Shown here one piece after another: positions 1 to 12,471 of a DNA stretch of 64,000 nt. The DNA is taken from assembly GCA_030247855.1 (NCBI GenBank), contig JAPDRN010000017.1:124001-188000 (forward strand), given 5' to 3'. The notes under the pieces were generated by a model. The model was not told where the DNA came from. It saw only the letters and a program-made list of their open reading frames with translations, and searched no databases. The first letter of the stretch is position 1; each line of letters opens with the position of its first letter. The position numbers and the translations under genes are program-made. This stretch comes from Knufia peltigerae (lineage: Eukaryota; Ascomycota; Eurotiomycetes; Chaetothyriales; Trichomeriaceae).

Positions 1-3000
1 TGACAACCCTGCAAGTTGGCCCTTAGGTTTCTTGGGAAGGGGGTTGTCAATCAACATCTGAGTAAATCGGTCACGCAGGCTGATGATCATTTTCTCTCTC
101 AAATCCAGAGGCGAACATCTGATCATGCCCGACAATGTAGTAGCAGCACCGGCACGGACTTCATGTTGGGAATCTTCAAGCATATCGGCTACACAGTCAA
201 AGAGCTTCCGTTTGCTTTCTTCAGACAACAAGAATAATCGTCTGAAGAAGACGATCTGCATGTTAATCATGACTCGAAGACGTTGATGCCAGGAAGGGGA
301 CGTTCTTCCAATACGAATCAAAGAGGCAATCAAATGGGCGTCTTCTCCCATACGATGAGGAATATTTGGTAGATGTCGGAAAACATGGTAAGCCAGGGAC
401 TGTAACTCAGGATCTTCCTTCACATCCATCATGTGCAAGAACTGCTCGGTGAAAAGATTGGGGAAGTATTTGAGGAGTTGGGTGCATTCGGAGGAAGAAA
501 GCATGGAATCCAGCCAGAGGAGGACCGTCTTACTTCCTGAGGTATACGCCGAGGGTGTCTGTTGACCTGGTGTACGTTCATGTCGCCATTTCTCGAGGCG
601 CCCGAAGACCTCATGCATTCTGTCGTCGAATTCCTCAGTGGGAACATAGGGCTGAACTCCAATAGAGCCTGCAGCCTTTTGCGCCTTGATAAGGTCTTGG
701 ACATCCTTGAAAGACTCATGGTATCGAGTTCGAGTGATGGTGCCGAGGGTATGTGCCATGGCTTCACGGACGCCTTTGTATGGATGATCAATGTGGGCGA
801 AAAAGTCTTCGGTAATGGGGGCGTCAAGCTGGAAATGCCAGCCAGCATCCATGATAACCTGATGCATGAGATGGATCTTTGAGCTCTCTTTGAATGCAGC
901 ATTGGACCCCATATCCAGGCGAAAACTCGACAACCACTCTACCAAAGGCCAAGCTCGCCGAGGATCCCTGGCTTGCATGATCATGTGTAGGAAAGTCGTC
1001 CAGTAGCCACTGTTCTCCGGTGTCAAGCCATCTGAGAAGACACGTTTAATGATGGGGAAAGCAAATTCCCATACCTCGGTACGTCGAGATATTGAGTTGT
1101 CCATGACGGACGTCACTAAACCAGCAAGGATTTCGGCGGTGGCACGATGTTGATGCTTGTCACTTCCATCTTCGAAAACCTTGAGCGTTTCTTCTTTGAC
1201 ATCTTCAAACGTTGCTTCAGTCAAGCCATCTCTAATGACCAGTTCGAAAGCGTAAGTCAGCATCGCTGCACTAGCCATGCGGAACTTGTCCGCAGATTGG
1301 TCTCGAGGTTCTTGCTTGAGGTATTTGAAAAATGTAGCAAACCATTCTCGGTTCATCAGGTCGCCGATCTTTCCCCGTTTCGCATATTCTAGCTGATCGT
1401 AAATGATGTCGTCTTTGATATTGGCTTTGTATCCAGGCATGGTTTTAGCCCACACCAGCCAACCGGGATAGTCGTGATCAATGTAAACGTCGGCTTCTGG
1501 TTGAGAGAAAGCCTTCAAGTAGCCCTCCGTCCATGCTGGGTCCTCGGCGTTAGTGTCCACTTTCACTTTGGCGGGAAAATCCTGTAAGGCCTGAATATAA
1601 TTGGCATACTCGTGATTACACACGGCTCGGACATCAGTCATGGTGAAGAGAGCCACCAGGCCTTGTGAATAAAGTCCCCGAAGTCCAGGATGAGGGTCAA
1701 TCGTGCCCCGTGTAATTAAATCGATCATACTGTCCGAAGCAATGTGATCAAAACGAAGGCCAAGAGACATGACGATAGTAGCGACACGAGTTGCCTTCTT
1801 CCAGTGGGATACACGAGCAAGCGCAACGAGTTCTTCGGCCAACTGCAGTTTCTTCCGCTCGATATTGGCACGTTTGTTGAGGATAAAATCCTTCTTCTTC
1901 TGAATTTTATCTTCAACATCGTCCTCAGGAGCGAATGGGTCAACAAATGTGCGATCGATGATTGCCATGCGATGCCCAGGCCGACCGTACTCCATGATCT
2001 GGTACAGACCACCGCTGCAAAGCTTCTGGATCGATGGTTTATCAGCTGTACTGGCTTCGATGAAGGTTCGAATCACTTCAGGTGTGTATTTCCAATGCCT
2101 GCCCAAAGTCTTGGCAAGACTGCCGAAGAGAAGGGCAAACATACCGCCTTTGATGCGAGGGAAGTCGTTGGTCTTCACAGCCTCGTGGAACGATTCTAGG
2201 AGGTGTGGAATGACAAACAATCTGGCGCCGAAAATGACTTTGAGTGCAGACTCCCCAGCACTCTGTGAATTTCTGCGGACTTCGGTGTAAATCGACAAAG
2301 ATGACTGGGCAAGATCGAGGAGGAGCTGCTCATCTAACTCTGATCGCGGTCTCGGTGTAGCATTGTGTCTGACTCGTTGAGTATGGTACACATTTGCGCG
2401 ACGAACGAGTATTGAACGAGGATAGTCCTTCCTAACACCACTGACCTTGTATGGATGTTCATCCGCATGCAAGAGACGTGTAACCCGATCAAGCACGTGA
2501 GCTGATCTTTCGAGGCCGACATCGACAAACCATGACCTATAAGCGGTGTATAAGGGGGCGAAAGATGAAACATCGTCTTCACCCTCGCGAGTAAGGAACT
2601 CGTGCACTTCATGCAGAACACGCCCGATATCCTGTCGGAGGGAATGGAGAGCATTATACAAATCGTCGCCAGGCATGAGTACCTGTCCACACGGGTACTG
2701 GAAGGATGGTTTGATGGACGCCTCATCGATACCATCATCGAGGGACGAGTTGCCTCCACTCATATCATCGCCATCATCTTCCCTGTCACTAATGTCGACA
2801 GCATGACCATTGGTTTGGGACGAAGCATCCTCGGCATTAATTCCAGCAGCTGTTGTTTTCAGACCTTCATTGACACCATTGGAGTCGAACAGGCCCGAAA
2901 TACCAGCAAGGAGGAGGCGAAGTAAGACGAGATTGCGTGAAACTTCGTCTGACCACTCTTTGCCGCTTCCGTCACGCTTGATGCTAGAGGTGCCGCGTAT

Positions 3001-5673
3001 GAGACCTCTGAGATGCTTTAGCGAATTTTCGACTTGATTCTGAAACAGTTCAACTGCAAATTCGACCTCTTCTTTGCAGGGAACGTGCCATTTTGGCTTG
3101 ATGGTCGCTGCAGGTTCTGCAAGACCCCACAAGTGAGGCTTTACACCATCTTTCAGTCTCTCCGGCTCATACAAAGCATGATCCGCTGTGAAGGTGACAG
3201 TGAGGTTCAGCAGCAAATGATGGATAAAGTTCGACACATGTACAGTCGACGTGCCCTTGCATTTTTGCTGCATGTAAATGGCGATATCAAATAGATCCTG
3301 TTTGTATTTGAGGACGGCTGATCCAACATGTACCACACACATGCTGAGCATGCTGATGTTCCAAACCAGGCCACGATCGCGAGGCAGGACATCAGCGGCA
3401 GCGTTTCTGGTTGTACCAGCGCCATTTTCGTCGATTTCTGTGCGTATAGCGCTGATCAGCACAGGGACGAACTTGGCGAGGGCCTTCTCTGGATTGACCT
3501 TGCAGAGACAATTACAAATGAAAGCCATCGCGTCTCTAGATTGATGGATGACATGGTTTGCAACAAAGTCCACAATCTTGTTGAGGGCCATGTCGAAGAG
3601 CTCCGGGGACAGTGATGCTAACAAAGGCTGGAAGGCTGCTGGTAGTGTGTTGACAATGTTTTCCTCGGGTGATCCGCTTCTAATTCGCGCAGCATCTGGG
3701 AGGTTTTCGAGAAGGGTAAAGACTCGACCCAAGAAAGAGGAAACGAATTCGCTGAACCCAGCAGTTGAAGAGGCCAGGATCATTTCTTCCATGGTGGGAT
3801 CCAGATCAGCGTAGTTCAGGTTTACAGAAGCACCCTCTTGCTCCATCCGTTCCATTTCGCCAGTGATCCAATCCATCGCCAACATGTTTCCTTGGATGTC
3901 TTCTCGGCCTTTTGAAAGATCTTCGAAGGGAATATTGTAGCAAACAATCCCGAAGAAAGAAAGAGTGTACAGGGTTTTCTCCAGATCGTTGGCATCGATT
4001 CCAGGCAGTGCCAGGCCAAGTAAAGCGGTGATGTGACATCGATAACCCTTCGTTCTCACCATTGTCCGTGCCAAGATCTGTAGAGATCGTAAGGATGATA
4101 CAGTGCGGTGAACTTCGACAAGTCCTTGCATTGAAGGATAGATTCGTTGAAGCGCGCCAGGCAGGACCAAGTCTGGCTCTAAGAATGCTAAAGCCTGCAG
4201 AGTTGATAATGAGTAACTCATTGCAGTCCCACTTTTCGCGTATATGCCCATGAAGATGACTTCGCGCAAACACAATACAAACCGCTTACGAAGAGGCTCA
4301 TTCAGTCGTCTCTCCTTGGGCACCTCCATTTCTCCATTGCGTTCTCTATTCCACCGCATAACAAAGAAGTCCGCGAGATAGAAGACGAGCTGAGCCAGGG
4401 TTCTTGTCCACGAACCTGAATTGGAAGGATGGAAGAATGTCTCAATGGCTTGGATGAGGTTCTCCAGTAAGGAAAGAGCGGACGTCTTCTTCTCGAGGCA
4501 AGCTGGTGACAGAGACATCACAAACCAGCGTGCAATGTGATGGGATACGGGATGTTTTCGAGAGTCTCTTTCCAGAAGAATACCCATTCCCGCGCCTAAA
4601 TCGACGAGTGCGCTGTATGGAGATGTGGACTGACCCACTGGGATTTCCAAGAGTCTCAGAATGGCCGTCGTCACCAAGGTCGACTGCTCGGCGGTGAAAA
4701 GACCGAATTCCGAGAAGTCTATATGACTGCATGGCAGCATGTCTCGTGCCATGCGTGAGAAGAGATCAATAAACGCGATATCTGTCACCCGAGAGCGATT
4801 TACCAGGGACCACAAATGGAAAAACGTGGGCAGGAATTGCTGAGGGACTAGGTCCTGTCGGTTGGGAGGAGGAGGTGTTGTCGGCAGAAGCATATTCAAC
4901 AGCCCTATCACGACAAATGCCCCTTCAGCAGATGACATTGTGAAATGTGGCAACCACTCTTCTAACATTGCTGGAATGTCTTCGGGGTCGAAGTATAATT
5001 GTGCAAATGAAGTGATCTTGATAAGGGTCTTGATGCTCCTCCTCAAACTAGTAGTTTGCATCAGCCCAGATTCGCTGGGGAGTACAAAGACCTTCAATTC
5101 CCGATACAGGGGTCGCCAATCGAGTGTAATCTCTTTGAGGGGTCGTAGGTAATGCTTTCTCCTGCGGTCCAGTTAGTAATTCGGGAACCGAGAAATGGCA
5201 GGACCGGGGTGGCAAGTAACATACTTTGTGAGAAGCATGAACATGCTAGCGAACCGCTCGCTCACACTCGGGTCGATGCCGGGAGCCAGAGCAAGTTCGA
5301 AATAGAGCTTGACAAGTTTCACACGGATTGGCTTGGGAGGGTCAAACTTTAGAGACATCCAACTTCGAAGTTCTTTCGTCCAATGTACAGCTCCCGGCGT
5401 GAAGTCGCTCGACTGCAGAGCAATGTATAGCTGGTCCAGGATCGTGGACAAATTTTGCTGTCTTGTTGCCTCATCTTCGATAGGATAGGGAAGGGATGCG
5501 AAGTAAGGATACGTTCTCGGCCTGTTGCGCTTGACAATGTCTTCACCCTCTGTGTGTCCATTCTCCATGGTGACCGCACCGGCCGGAGATGTAGCTCTTG
5601 ATATTTCTGAGTCCTGTTTCCCAAGACTGCCGTTCACCAACCCTTCGACATGATGATGTCGTTGACTTTCCAT
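1..5673 (-). CDS. BLM10: Proteasome activator BLM10/PA200 (3' end outside window)
   Basis: Giant HEAT-repeat protein that caps the 20S proteasome in the nucleus and cytoplasm. Exon 1 is 5225-5673. A 63-nt intron (5162-5224) has GTATGT donor, ACTAAC branch and CAG acceptor. Exon 2 is open from 5161 to the window edge, giving about 1,870 residues; fungal BLM10 proteins are near 2,000, so only the C-terminal end is missing. The family signature after the intron reads RPLKEITLDWRPLYRELKVF, typical of the N-terminal BLM10 region, and helical-repeat sequence follows throughout. The first ATG is at 5673; the frame is open a little further upstream only with a non-ATG codon. No internal stop or frameshift was seen on reading the reverse strand. 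The family call is firm; the C-terminus cannot be judged. Confidence 0.93.
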
Positions 5674-6384
5674 AATTTCGTCCAGTTGCACGAGAACTCA
5701 TTGGAGCCCGGGCTGCAGTGTAGAAAGTTCAAGGCGATGGTGGCATTGCCGGCCAAGCAGGTCTGATGGGAGGAGATTCGTGCCAAAGATTTGAGGAGGA
5801 TCGTGAGAGGTATAAACGGCTACAACAAGGAATCAGGCTGTCAGACTGCTTCGTAGTTGCTTCGGTGCTCGAAGGCGCTTAGCAAGCCAAATCGCAGCCT
5901 TGCTACGTCACGGTTGTGCCTGCTCGGAGCAACGTCAAGACTCTCAATTGACCAAGACAGGCCAACTAGCGAATCGAGAGGGTGATCTAGTCTTGAGATC
6001 TCTGTAGACACTCGGAGAGAAGACTCGCCGTCAAATGGAGGCGATGCTTGCTGATTCACACGCGACATGCACTGGTCGAATCCGAGATGCTGTTCACTTG
6101 GCGGAATTCCGCAGGATACAGATGCAGGTCACGTGGGCAAGATGAAAGGTGACCACTTCCTTCCTTTCATTCTCACCTTCTTCTCACTCTACAACTTATC
6201 CTCTTACTTTCCTACTCTGCCAATAATATGAGTGGCAAATTAATACACAGGAGCCGAGCAGAGCCAGAAAAGACCTGATAAGTGCATAGGCATACGGCTA
6301 GAACAGTCATCAGGACTATTTGAGACGGTAGTGAGTTCCGCTTCAGGTCCAACCTTCCAATCGATACGACAAATACCGCTGTTG
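5674..6384. promoter_or_regulatory. Intergenic: BLM10 promoter side and SBP gene 3' end
   Basis: No convincing gene. A 75-codon ATG reading frame on the minus strand (5841-6068) lies where the BLM10 leader would be and could at most be an upstream ORF. The part near 6150-6240 is pyrimidine-rich. No other signal recognised. Confidence 0.4.
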
Positions 6385-7806
6385 TTATAGTCGTGCCGGA
6401 ACAGCAGGCGACGGCCAGCAATATGAATCCGTAGAGGCATCACCACCCTGGAGCCTAATTTGATGCACACGCAGACCGTTGAATTCTTCTCCCTGAGGAA
6501 AAAAGTCCGGATCTAGCTCCATACCACCCTCAGGATTGATGTTGACCTTGGCCATCCAATTGCCCACGCCGTCGGGGTAGAACTGGTCATCCCACGCCGA
6601 ATACAGCGATGGAGTAAAGTAGGCATGACGACCATCACGACTGACCTCGACCATCTGAACCGAGCCCGGGCACGGCTTGTCAGGCTGCGAAGGGTGTGGA
6701 GTGTGGTTGGCAACTCCGCCCAGCCTCACGGAACCTGTGAGTATAGGGTGGGACGGGTCTCGAACGTCGTATTGCCTGAGCTCGCCTGTGCCCCAACATG
6801 AAATGTATAAGAACTTGTCATCTACAGAGAGGTCGATGTCGGTTATGAGAGGAGGGACCGCCCCGAACGGGCGTAGGATCGGTGGAAGCTTATTCGGGTC
6901 GTCGACTGGCTCTGCTGGAATATTGATGACCTTGTCCGCCTTCCATTGTCCATCATCGTCGCAGCTCCAGAGATAAATGGACCCAGAAAGGTCCTTTGTC
7001 GACAGCGTCACCCCGACGAATCCCCACGTAGCATCAGGGTTGTGTGTCGGGCGCACTTCCAGCACCATCTGCTCTCCTTCTTCCAGATTAATTGCCTGAA
7101 CATGCTTACCTTGGTCAAGGTTCCAGAAGTGCAGACTCTTGCCGTATTTGTGCTGTACGAGCGCCTCGACATCGAGGCCATTTTCAATCAGTGACGGCGG
7201 GGCCCACTCGCTCGAAATCAAGGTATTCTTATTCATATGCCACCAAGCGTCATAGCTATGACGCTGAGGACCGTGGTCAGTCTCCCATGCACCGACGACA
7301 TTGAACGTTTGGTGATCGAGCAGGGCAATGCCAGTCTGGCCATCTGCGTCGCCCTCGGGACCCCCAAGGCATGTCATGAATATACCTCCCGGCCCGCAAT
7401 GAATCGTGTGCGGACGTGTGTAGCCAGCTTTGTCAGAAAGTTCTTTCATCGGAATAACTTTGGCGATCTTGGGATTGCGAGGATCTGGTTTAGTGTCGAT
7501 GATGAAGATGTTAGATGATCGGAGGCCTGGCACGATGAGATATCGCCGCTCGAGACCTTCCATAGGGTGCCCCTCGTGCTTGAAGGCACTGGAACAGGCA
7601 TTCCACCCGAAATGGTGTAATTCCTGCCCTGGAGGAACCTCAACTTTGCCGACAACTCGGCCCCAGGTAGGTGAATTTGATTTCAAATCAACCACGAACA
7701 AGGCATCATTCTTTTTACCGTCCGGATCATAAGCCACAACGAACGCCAACTCTTCGACAGGAGCTGTAACAGCCTCGGCGGCGTTTCGATAAAAGGTCGG
7801 ATCCAT
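6385..7806 (-). CDS. Selenium-binding protein (SBP56) / methanethiol oxidase
   Basis: Single-exon gene of 473 residues with an ATG at 7806, the family's usual size. SELENBP1-type proteins are cytosolic seven-bladed propellers; human and bacterial members oxidise methanethiol to H2S, formaldehyde and H2O2. Seen here: the conserved HFGWNACSS stretch near residue 65, whose Cys matches the selenium/copper-associated cysteine of the family; YLIVPGLRSSNIFIIDT; RPHTIHCGPGGI; the HDGPQ-like DHGPQRHSYDAWW; ADITDIDLS-like ITDIDLSVDDKFLYISCWGTG; and a C-terminal LQGGDASTDSYCW. Substrate in this fungus is inferred, not shown. It lies between BLM10 and an MFS gene, all on minus, with no sign of co-regulation. 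Confidence 0.93.
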   Translation of the reverse strand: MDPTFYRNAAEAVTAPVEELAFVVAYDPDGKKNDALFVVDLKSNSPTWGRVVGKVEVPPGQELHHFGWNACSSAFKHEGHPMEGLERRYLIVPGLRSSNIFIIDTKPDPRNPKIAKVIPMKELSDKAGYTRPHTIHCGPGGIFMTCLGGPEGDADGQTGIALLDHQTFNVVGAWETDHGPQRHSYDAWWHMNKNTLISSEWAPPSLIENGLDVEALVQHKYGKSLHFWNLDQGKHVQAINLEEGEQMVLEVRPTHNPDATWGFVGVTLSTKDLSGSIYLWSCDDDGQWKADKVINIPAEPVDDPNKLPPILRPFGAVPPLITDIDLSVDDKFLYISCWGTGELRQYDVRDPSHPILTGSVRLGGVANHTPHPSQPDKPCPGSVQMVEVSRDGRHAYFTPSLYSAWDDQFYPDGVGNWMAKVNINPEGGMELDPDFFPQGEEFNGLRVHQIRLQGGDASTDSYCWPSPAVPARL

Positions 7807-9068
7807 GGTTCAGCTTGTTGTTTGCACGACTTTCCTGAAGTTGTCGCTTCGCCATCTTCTTAAGTATTTCGCCAACTTCTGTTTTAGATCAGTTGCTATT
7901 GGGTTTTGACAGTGCCCCCAGACACGAAAGGCTAGCGGCAGCGAGCCGCTCTTTTGAAGCCCGAAATTCCAATCAGCCACTGTCCCGGGGACTTCTCTGA
8001 AGAAATTCGTAGGAAGCAACCAGTCATGAAGCCCCGCAATTTCCCACCATGGGTTGCGCTTCCCGGGGTAAATAGTCTGGGGGAGACTCCACCTATAGAT
8101 ACCTAGGTATGTGGCTTCGCTTCAATTCTCGATACAATTCACCTTGAAGCTGTCCATATATACTCGATCAATTTATAAGAAGAGAAGCAACAGATAACAG
8201 TAGCAAGATGTGGGGTAAACGAGATGGCCATTTGCATGTTGAAACTATTTTTCCCCAGCGACATTGATCAGATATGCGATCATACCATCGTGTACGCATG
8301 TCTATCCCCTCCATTAAGGTGGACATCATGTACCATGCCAGCATCCTATAGGTACATTTCAAGGCTCTTCGCTCGCATCGACGTGCACCTTGGGTAGCAA
8401 GTACTAAAAGGGGAGAGAGGTGGTATATCACATTGACTCGTAGGTCCCGAAAAGATCCCCTCACGCCACTCGATCAAACTGATTACCAATATCCTTTCAT
8501 TCTTGTGGTTCTGTCGGGGATCTAGGTGTCCAGGTCAATCGGCGACTAGGCACGGGAGGAAATAAGTCACTCCAGCATGCACGCAATTCGACCTGCCACA
8601 CGGCTTGTCGTGCAAAGATTCTCTCTCGTCGTCCAATCCGGAGAGACTGACGTTCAATGGTCCAAGGAACTGAATACGAGTTCTGGCTAGAACCTTGATC
8701 AACTTCTGTGACCCATCAAGACGCGGTGCCCAAAGCCAACCACTCTCAAAACCCGATGAGGTTCATTCGCTCCTTCATACCATATGAAGTTTCCTCGCTC
8801 GTCCATACCATGCTAAGCCGTGATCAGCGACGTAGACATCCTCGACCATGTGCCGACTGGCCGAGAAAGGTGGTTGTTATTTATGCCCGCTTGGGATACG
8901 GACAGCGACTCCATTTTACCTCCCCACAGCTTCTTGCTTGGTGTTCATTTGGGCTGACGCATAGAATCAGGGAGTTCCCAACCTGTAGATATTCACTCAA
9001 AGGTACACGCAATGGTTGGACAGAAAAGAATTGTGATAGTGCTGATAAAGCTCGCGAACCACGTATTA
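7807..9068. other. Intergenic, 1.26 kb
   Basis: Upstream of the selenium-binding protein gene and downstream of the MFS gene (both minus). Short open frames on both strands (for example 8168-8464 minus, 8708-9163 plus) have no recognisable protein features. A TACCTAGGTA palindrome sits near 8099-8108. Otherwise nothing seen. Confidence 0.4.
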
Positions 9069-10738
9069 TTACGGTAGTGGTCCTCGGACGTCTCTTCCCT
9101 GCCGCTGCCGTCTCCATGTCTCACCCCATGTCCTACCGAGTACTACACATGCCAGCGAAGTGACACCCGTCAACAATGAGAAAATCGTATAGCACCACCC
9201 GGCACCTACCGCGTCGATGAGGGGTTGAAGAGCCGCAAGCCCTCCGGCGGCGAGCGCACACCGAACCAGGTTCACGGCGGCCTGGGCGGTTGAAGGACGT
9301 AGAGAGTGCAGATCCACGACCAAGGTTCCACAGGCGTTGAAGATGATGGTTATGGCGCCTCCGATCACGAACTGTAGAATCAGTGGAATGGAAGGGTGGA
9401 GTCGGTACTCTAGCACCCAACCATACGCCACCAGCGGTAACGTGGACAGCGGTATTAGATATATCATGCTCCTCAATCGGGCGTGGAAGATGGGAAAGGC
9501 CAATCTTTGAGACTCTGATGTATCGGCGCTAGATTTGGGGAAGCCGTAGCGTTTGGCAACGTGCCGATAATCGTTTGTGAGTATGTTCCCTGGTCAGACC
9601 TGTGTTAGCGAAAGCTCAAGCATACGTGGAACGTAGATCAGAGAAAAGTATGGAGATGCCACCGCTTACTTGAAATGAGAGAAGCAATAAAGCAACCGGC
9701 TCCAAAGGGTAAGTATATCAGACCCGCCTCCAGTTCTTGGTAGTCGTAGATGCTGATGAAAAGTGACGATAGAGAGGCTTGAAGGCAGCTGTATGTCGTG
9801 TAGAAAACAGCATAGACGAAGATGATCGGAGCAGTGTCCCTACACGACAGGATGGAGATGCTCTCCAGTGGATTTGGAATCTTGAATGTGCCCCTGCCAG
9901 GCATCTGAAGAGGCGGAAATGAGGTTTCTGATTGCCGTCGGGAACAAAGATGCGGACTCTCCCTGTCCTTCCTCTCTTTCACCACATCCAAGAGCGATTT
10001 GTTCAGCCCTTTGGCAGGTCCAGAGCCATCGCCGACGACATTCCGTGCCGTCTCTGGCAAAAGAATCCCAATCAGCACAAAGCTCAATAGTCCAGCGATT
10101 GCCTGGAAACCAAACACCCAGCGCCATCCCGCCTTCTGGGTCAGCACGCCACCGAGGACCGGGCCTACACCTGGCGCGACATTCGGGCCGCAGGCGAGGA
10201 TGCCCATGTACCCTCCACGCTCAGAGGCCTCGGAGATGTCACCCACGACGCCGTAGCCAATGCCGATCGTCGCCGAGGCACCCGCACTCTGCAACATGCG
10301 CAGCAGCAGCAGGGCCGGATAGGAGGTCTGGACGGCCAGTCCGATGTTGGCGACCATGTAGAAGAGGAACATGCAGAGATAGATGGGCCGGCGGCCGATT
10401 TGGTCGGCCATGTTACCCAGGATCGTCGGCGCCACGCCAGACACGATCATGTACGACGTCACCGTCAGGTTGACCTTGGATAGTGACGTGTGCAGGCTCG
10501 TGGCGACGGCGGTCAGGGCCGGGTAGTAGATGAAGCTGCTGAGCGGCGAGAAGACGGAAGCGTAGGCGACGAGAACGATGATGCCCATCTTCTCCCGCTT
10601 GGTGAAGATTGAGTATGGGGGAATGGTGGTTTCTTGTCGCCGATCTGCCTGGTTTCCAGCCTGCTGAAGTGCCACCCCCTTCTCCTCCAGACAACCAAGA
10701 ACTTGCTGGTCTGAGGATGATGCATCTTTGTCAAGCAT
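9069..10738 (-). CDS. MFS multidrug transporter, DHA1 drug:H+ antiporter type
   Basis: Two exons, 9670-10738 and 9589-9069, separated by an 80-nt intron (donor GTAAGC, acceptor GACCAG), giving 529 residues. The acceptor after GCTAACACAG would break the frame, so the next AG, ten bases on, was chosen. The start is the ATG at 10738. A cytosolic N-terminus of about 50 residues precedes a 12-TM major-facilitator fold. The loop 2-3 signature GNMADQIGRRPIY (motif A) and GPVLGGVLTQKAGWRW (motif C, antiporter type) are present, with LLPETAR after the sixth helix and a long central loop. This pattern matches plasma-membrane DHA1 exporters such as the yeast QDR/DTR group. Substrate unknown. It is 2.9 kb from the NLR gene and could serve the nearby P450/methyltransferase pair, but nothing in the sequence proves that. 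Confidence 0.9.
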
Positions 10739-11236
10739 AGTACGGGGAAGCCTGGGAAGTAAAGGTCAACTCACGCCCAAGCCGCGCCGACCAAGACCAA
10801 ACCAAAAAGCAAGTGATGATGCTGGCACAATTTGATGTCATTTTGAATGACAAAGGGATACTACGATACCGAAGTTGTAACATAATCACATGAAAAGTCC
10901 GAGTTCGACATGTGTCAGCTGGGCGCGCATAACAATGTCCTGTTGGATGAATAGGAAACCCATTTCGTTGCAGTAGCTGTATTTACAATTTGATACCCAA
11001 CCCTGCGAATATGACATTAGGCCGAAGAAGTCGATTACTTCACACGGAGATCTACCGCGGCTAAACATTGACTACTTAATGAGAAAGAGTGGGAAATGGA
11101 AGATGCCACGAAGCGAGATAGTTACTAGATAGTAAAGGAGGTAGATAGGTATAGATTCTTCTTCATGTGGTGAATGGCATTCTTCAAAATACTACCGGAT
11201 AATCAGCGACTCTTGGTTCCTCCATTTGATATCAAT
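10739..11236. other. Intergenic, 0.5 kb
   Basis: Promoter side of the MFS gene and 3' flank of the ketosamine-kinase-like gene. AT-rich. A 60-codon minus-strand frame (10886-11068) shows no protein features. Nothing else seen. Confidence 0.4.
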
Positions 11237-12471
11237 TCATGATTTGACAGGATACTTGTTACTCAAGTACGCCATGTCGTTCCATATCCTACACGATTGA
11301 TTAGTTAGGCACTCGTCTGGGAGGCAAACCTACAATTCTCGATCGCTCTGCGATGAAGCTGGCCATCCGAGACAGTGGGACAGGGTGTACTTTATGCCAT
11401 ATAGCCGGTTGCGATCGTCAAACTGCTCCACAGGTTCGCTTGGGGGCATGTGAATGAGATACTGGCGCATGTATGGCTTGCCAAATCGAATGATATCGGC
11501 ACGCCACATGCCCAGCTCCATCTCGTGGTGCGCGTACATGGCGCCAGCGTCAAAGACAACTGGGAGTTCGGTCTCGAGGTTCAGTCCAGTGTTTTCCTCC
11601 CACAGGTCACCGTGGATCAGACACGGCTTCAAAGTGCGTCCGTCAGACTGTAGCGGCTCCAGGATTTGAGGTACAACTTCCCGGGCAAATTTATAAAAGG
11701 CAGCCTCATACTCAGGGGCTGGACCATTTTGGTTGATTTCTCGCTCGAAGAATTGCGTCATCAGTCGGGTGAAATAGGTGCACCAATTTGCTTCCCAGGT
11801 GGTGTTTTGAGGATTTGGGCCGTGGAAGGTGACCTGATGAAACCCAAATAGGCCAGTAGGCGATACACTCATCGTATGGAGTTGAGCGATGCGGCGACAA
11901 AAGTCCGGAGGCTCCACCATCTCCGAATCCAAGTCAACGAATTCCATAAGATAGAAATATGTGTCTGGCGGCGACTGTTTAAACTTGCCCGATATGACAG
12001 GTTTCGGAACGAAATCAGGCATGTAGGAGTAGATCTCCGCCATGGATCGATGCTCTCCTTCCATCATGATTCTTCCCATCTCCTCAGTCGCACACTGAGA
12101 GCAGAACGTTCAAATCAGCTTGGATGATTCGACAGCCGGAAAGAGAAGCTGGCACCTTGAGGAAGTATGATTGCTGTTCGCCATCAGGATGCTCAATGAT
12201 GATTCGAGACGCACGAGTCCATGCGGCTGTGCCATAGCTGATGGCCTGGACAACCTTTGAGCCCGGTGGAAGGACTATGTTTGCATTCAGAAGAGCATTC
12301 TGGCTTGGTACTTGACGTAGTAGGATCGAATGCATGCGTACCATTGACCACATTTTCGTCTAGTTGGAAGGTCCCTCCCACCTCCGGAATGACCTCTTTC
12401 ACCGAAGTACGGGTCTCCCCGACAACTAATGCTCTAGTCGTCCCTTGGACCAAGGTATCTATTTCACTCAT
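11237..12471 (-). CDS. Fructosamine/ketosamine-3-kinase family protein
   Basis: Four exons: 12342-12471, 12156-12274, 11334-12094 and a final 52-nt exon 11237-11288. The introns are 67, 61 and 45 nt, and the frame closes exactly to 353 residues. The family (protein-kinase-like fold, near APH) phosphorylates the C3 of sugar amines on glycated proteins. Seen: the N-lobe VLPPGSKVVQAISYGTAAWT; YFLK just before intron 2 (ATP-binding Lys); and CLIHGDLWEEN with catalytic Asp near residue 246. A DAGAMY segment follows, where this family usually has D-P-A-x-Y for metal binding, so the metal Asp is kept. The short last exon is supported by a strong CTAAC branch and gives WNDMAYLSNKYP, a family-like ending. 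Without it the protein would stop at SDREL. Many fungal members are uncharacterised, so activity is inferred. Confidence 0.87.

Noticed and set aside
2070..2090. GGTTCGAATC-like string resembling a tRNA T-loop
   Set aside because: Lies in the BLM10 coding frame, with no A-box or cloverleaf around it.
8708..9163. 151-codon plus-strand frame
   Set aside because: Overlaps the 3' end of the MFS gene on the other strand and shows no protein features.
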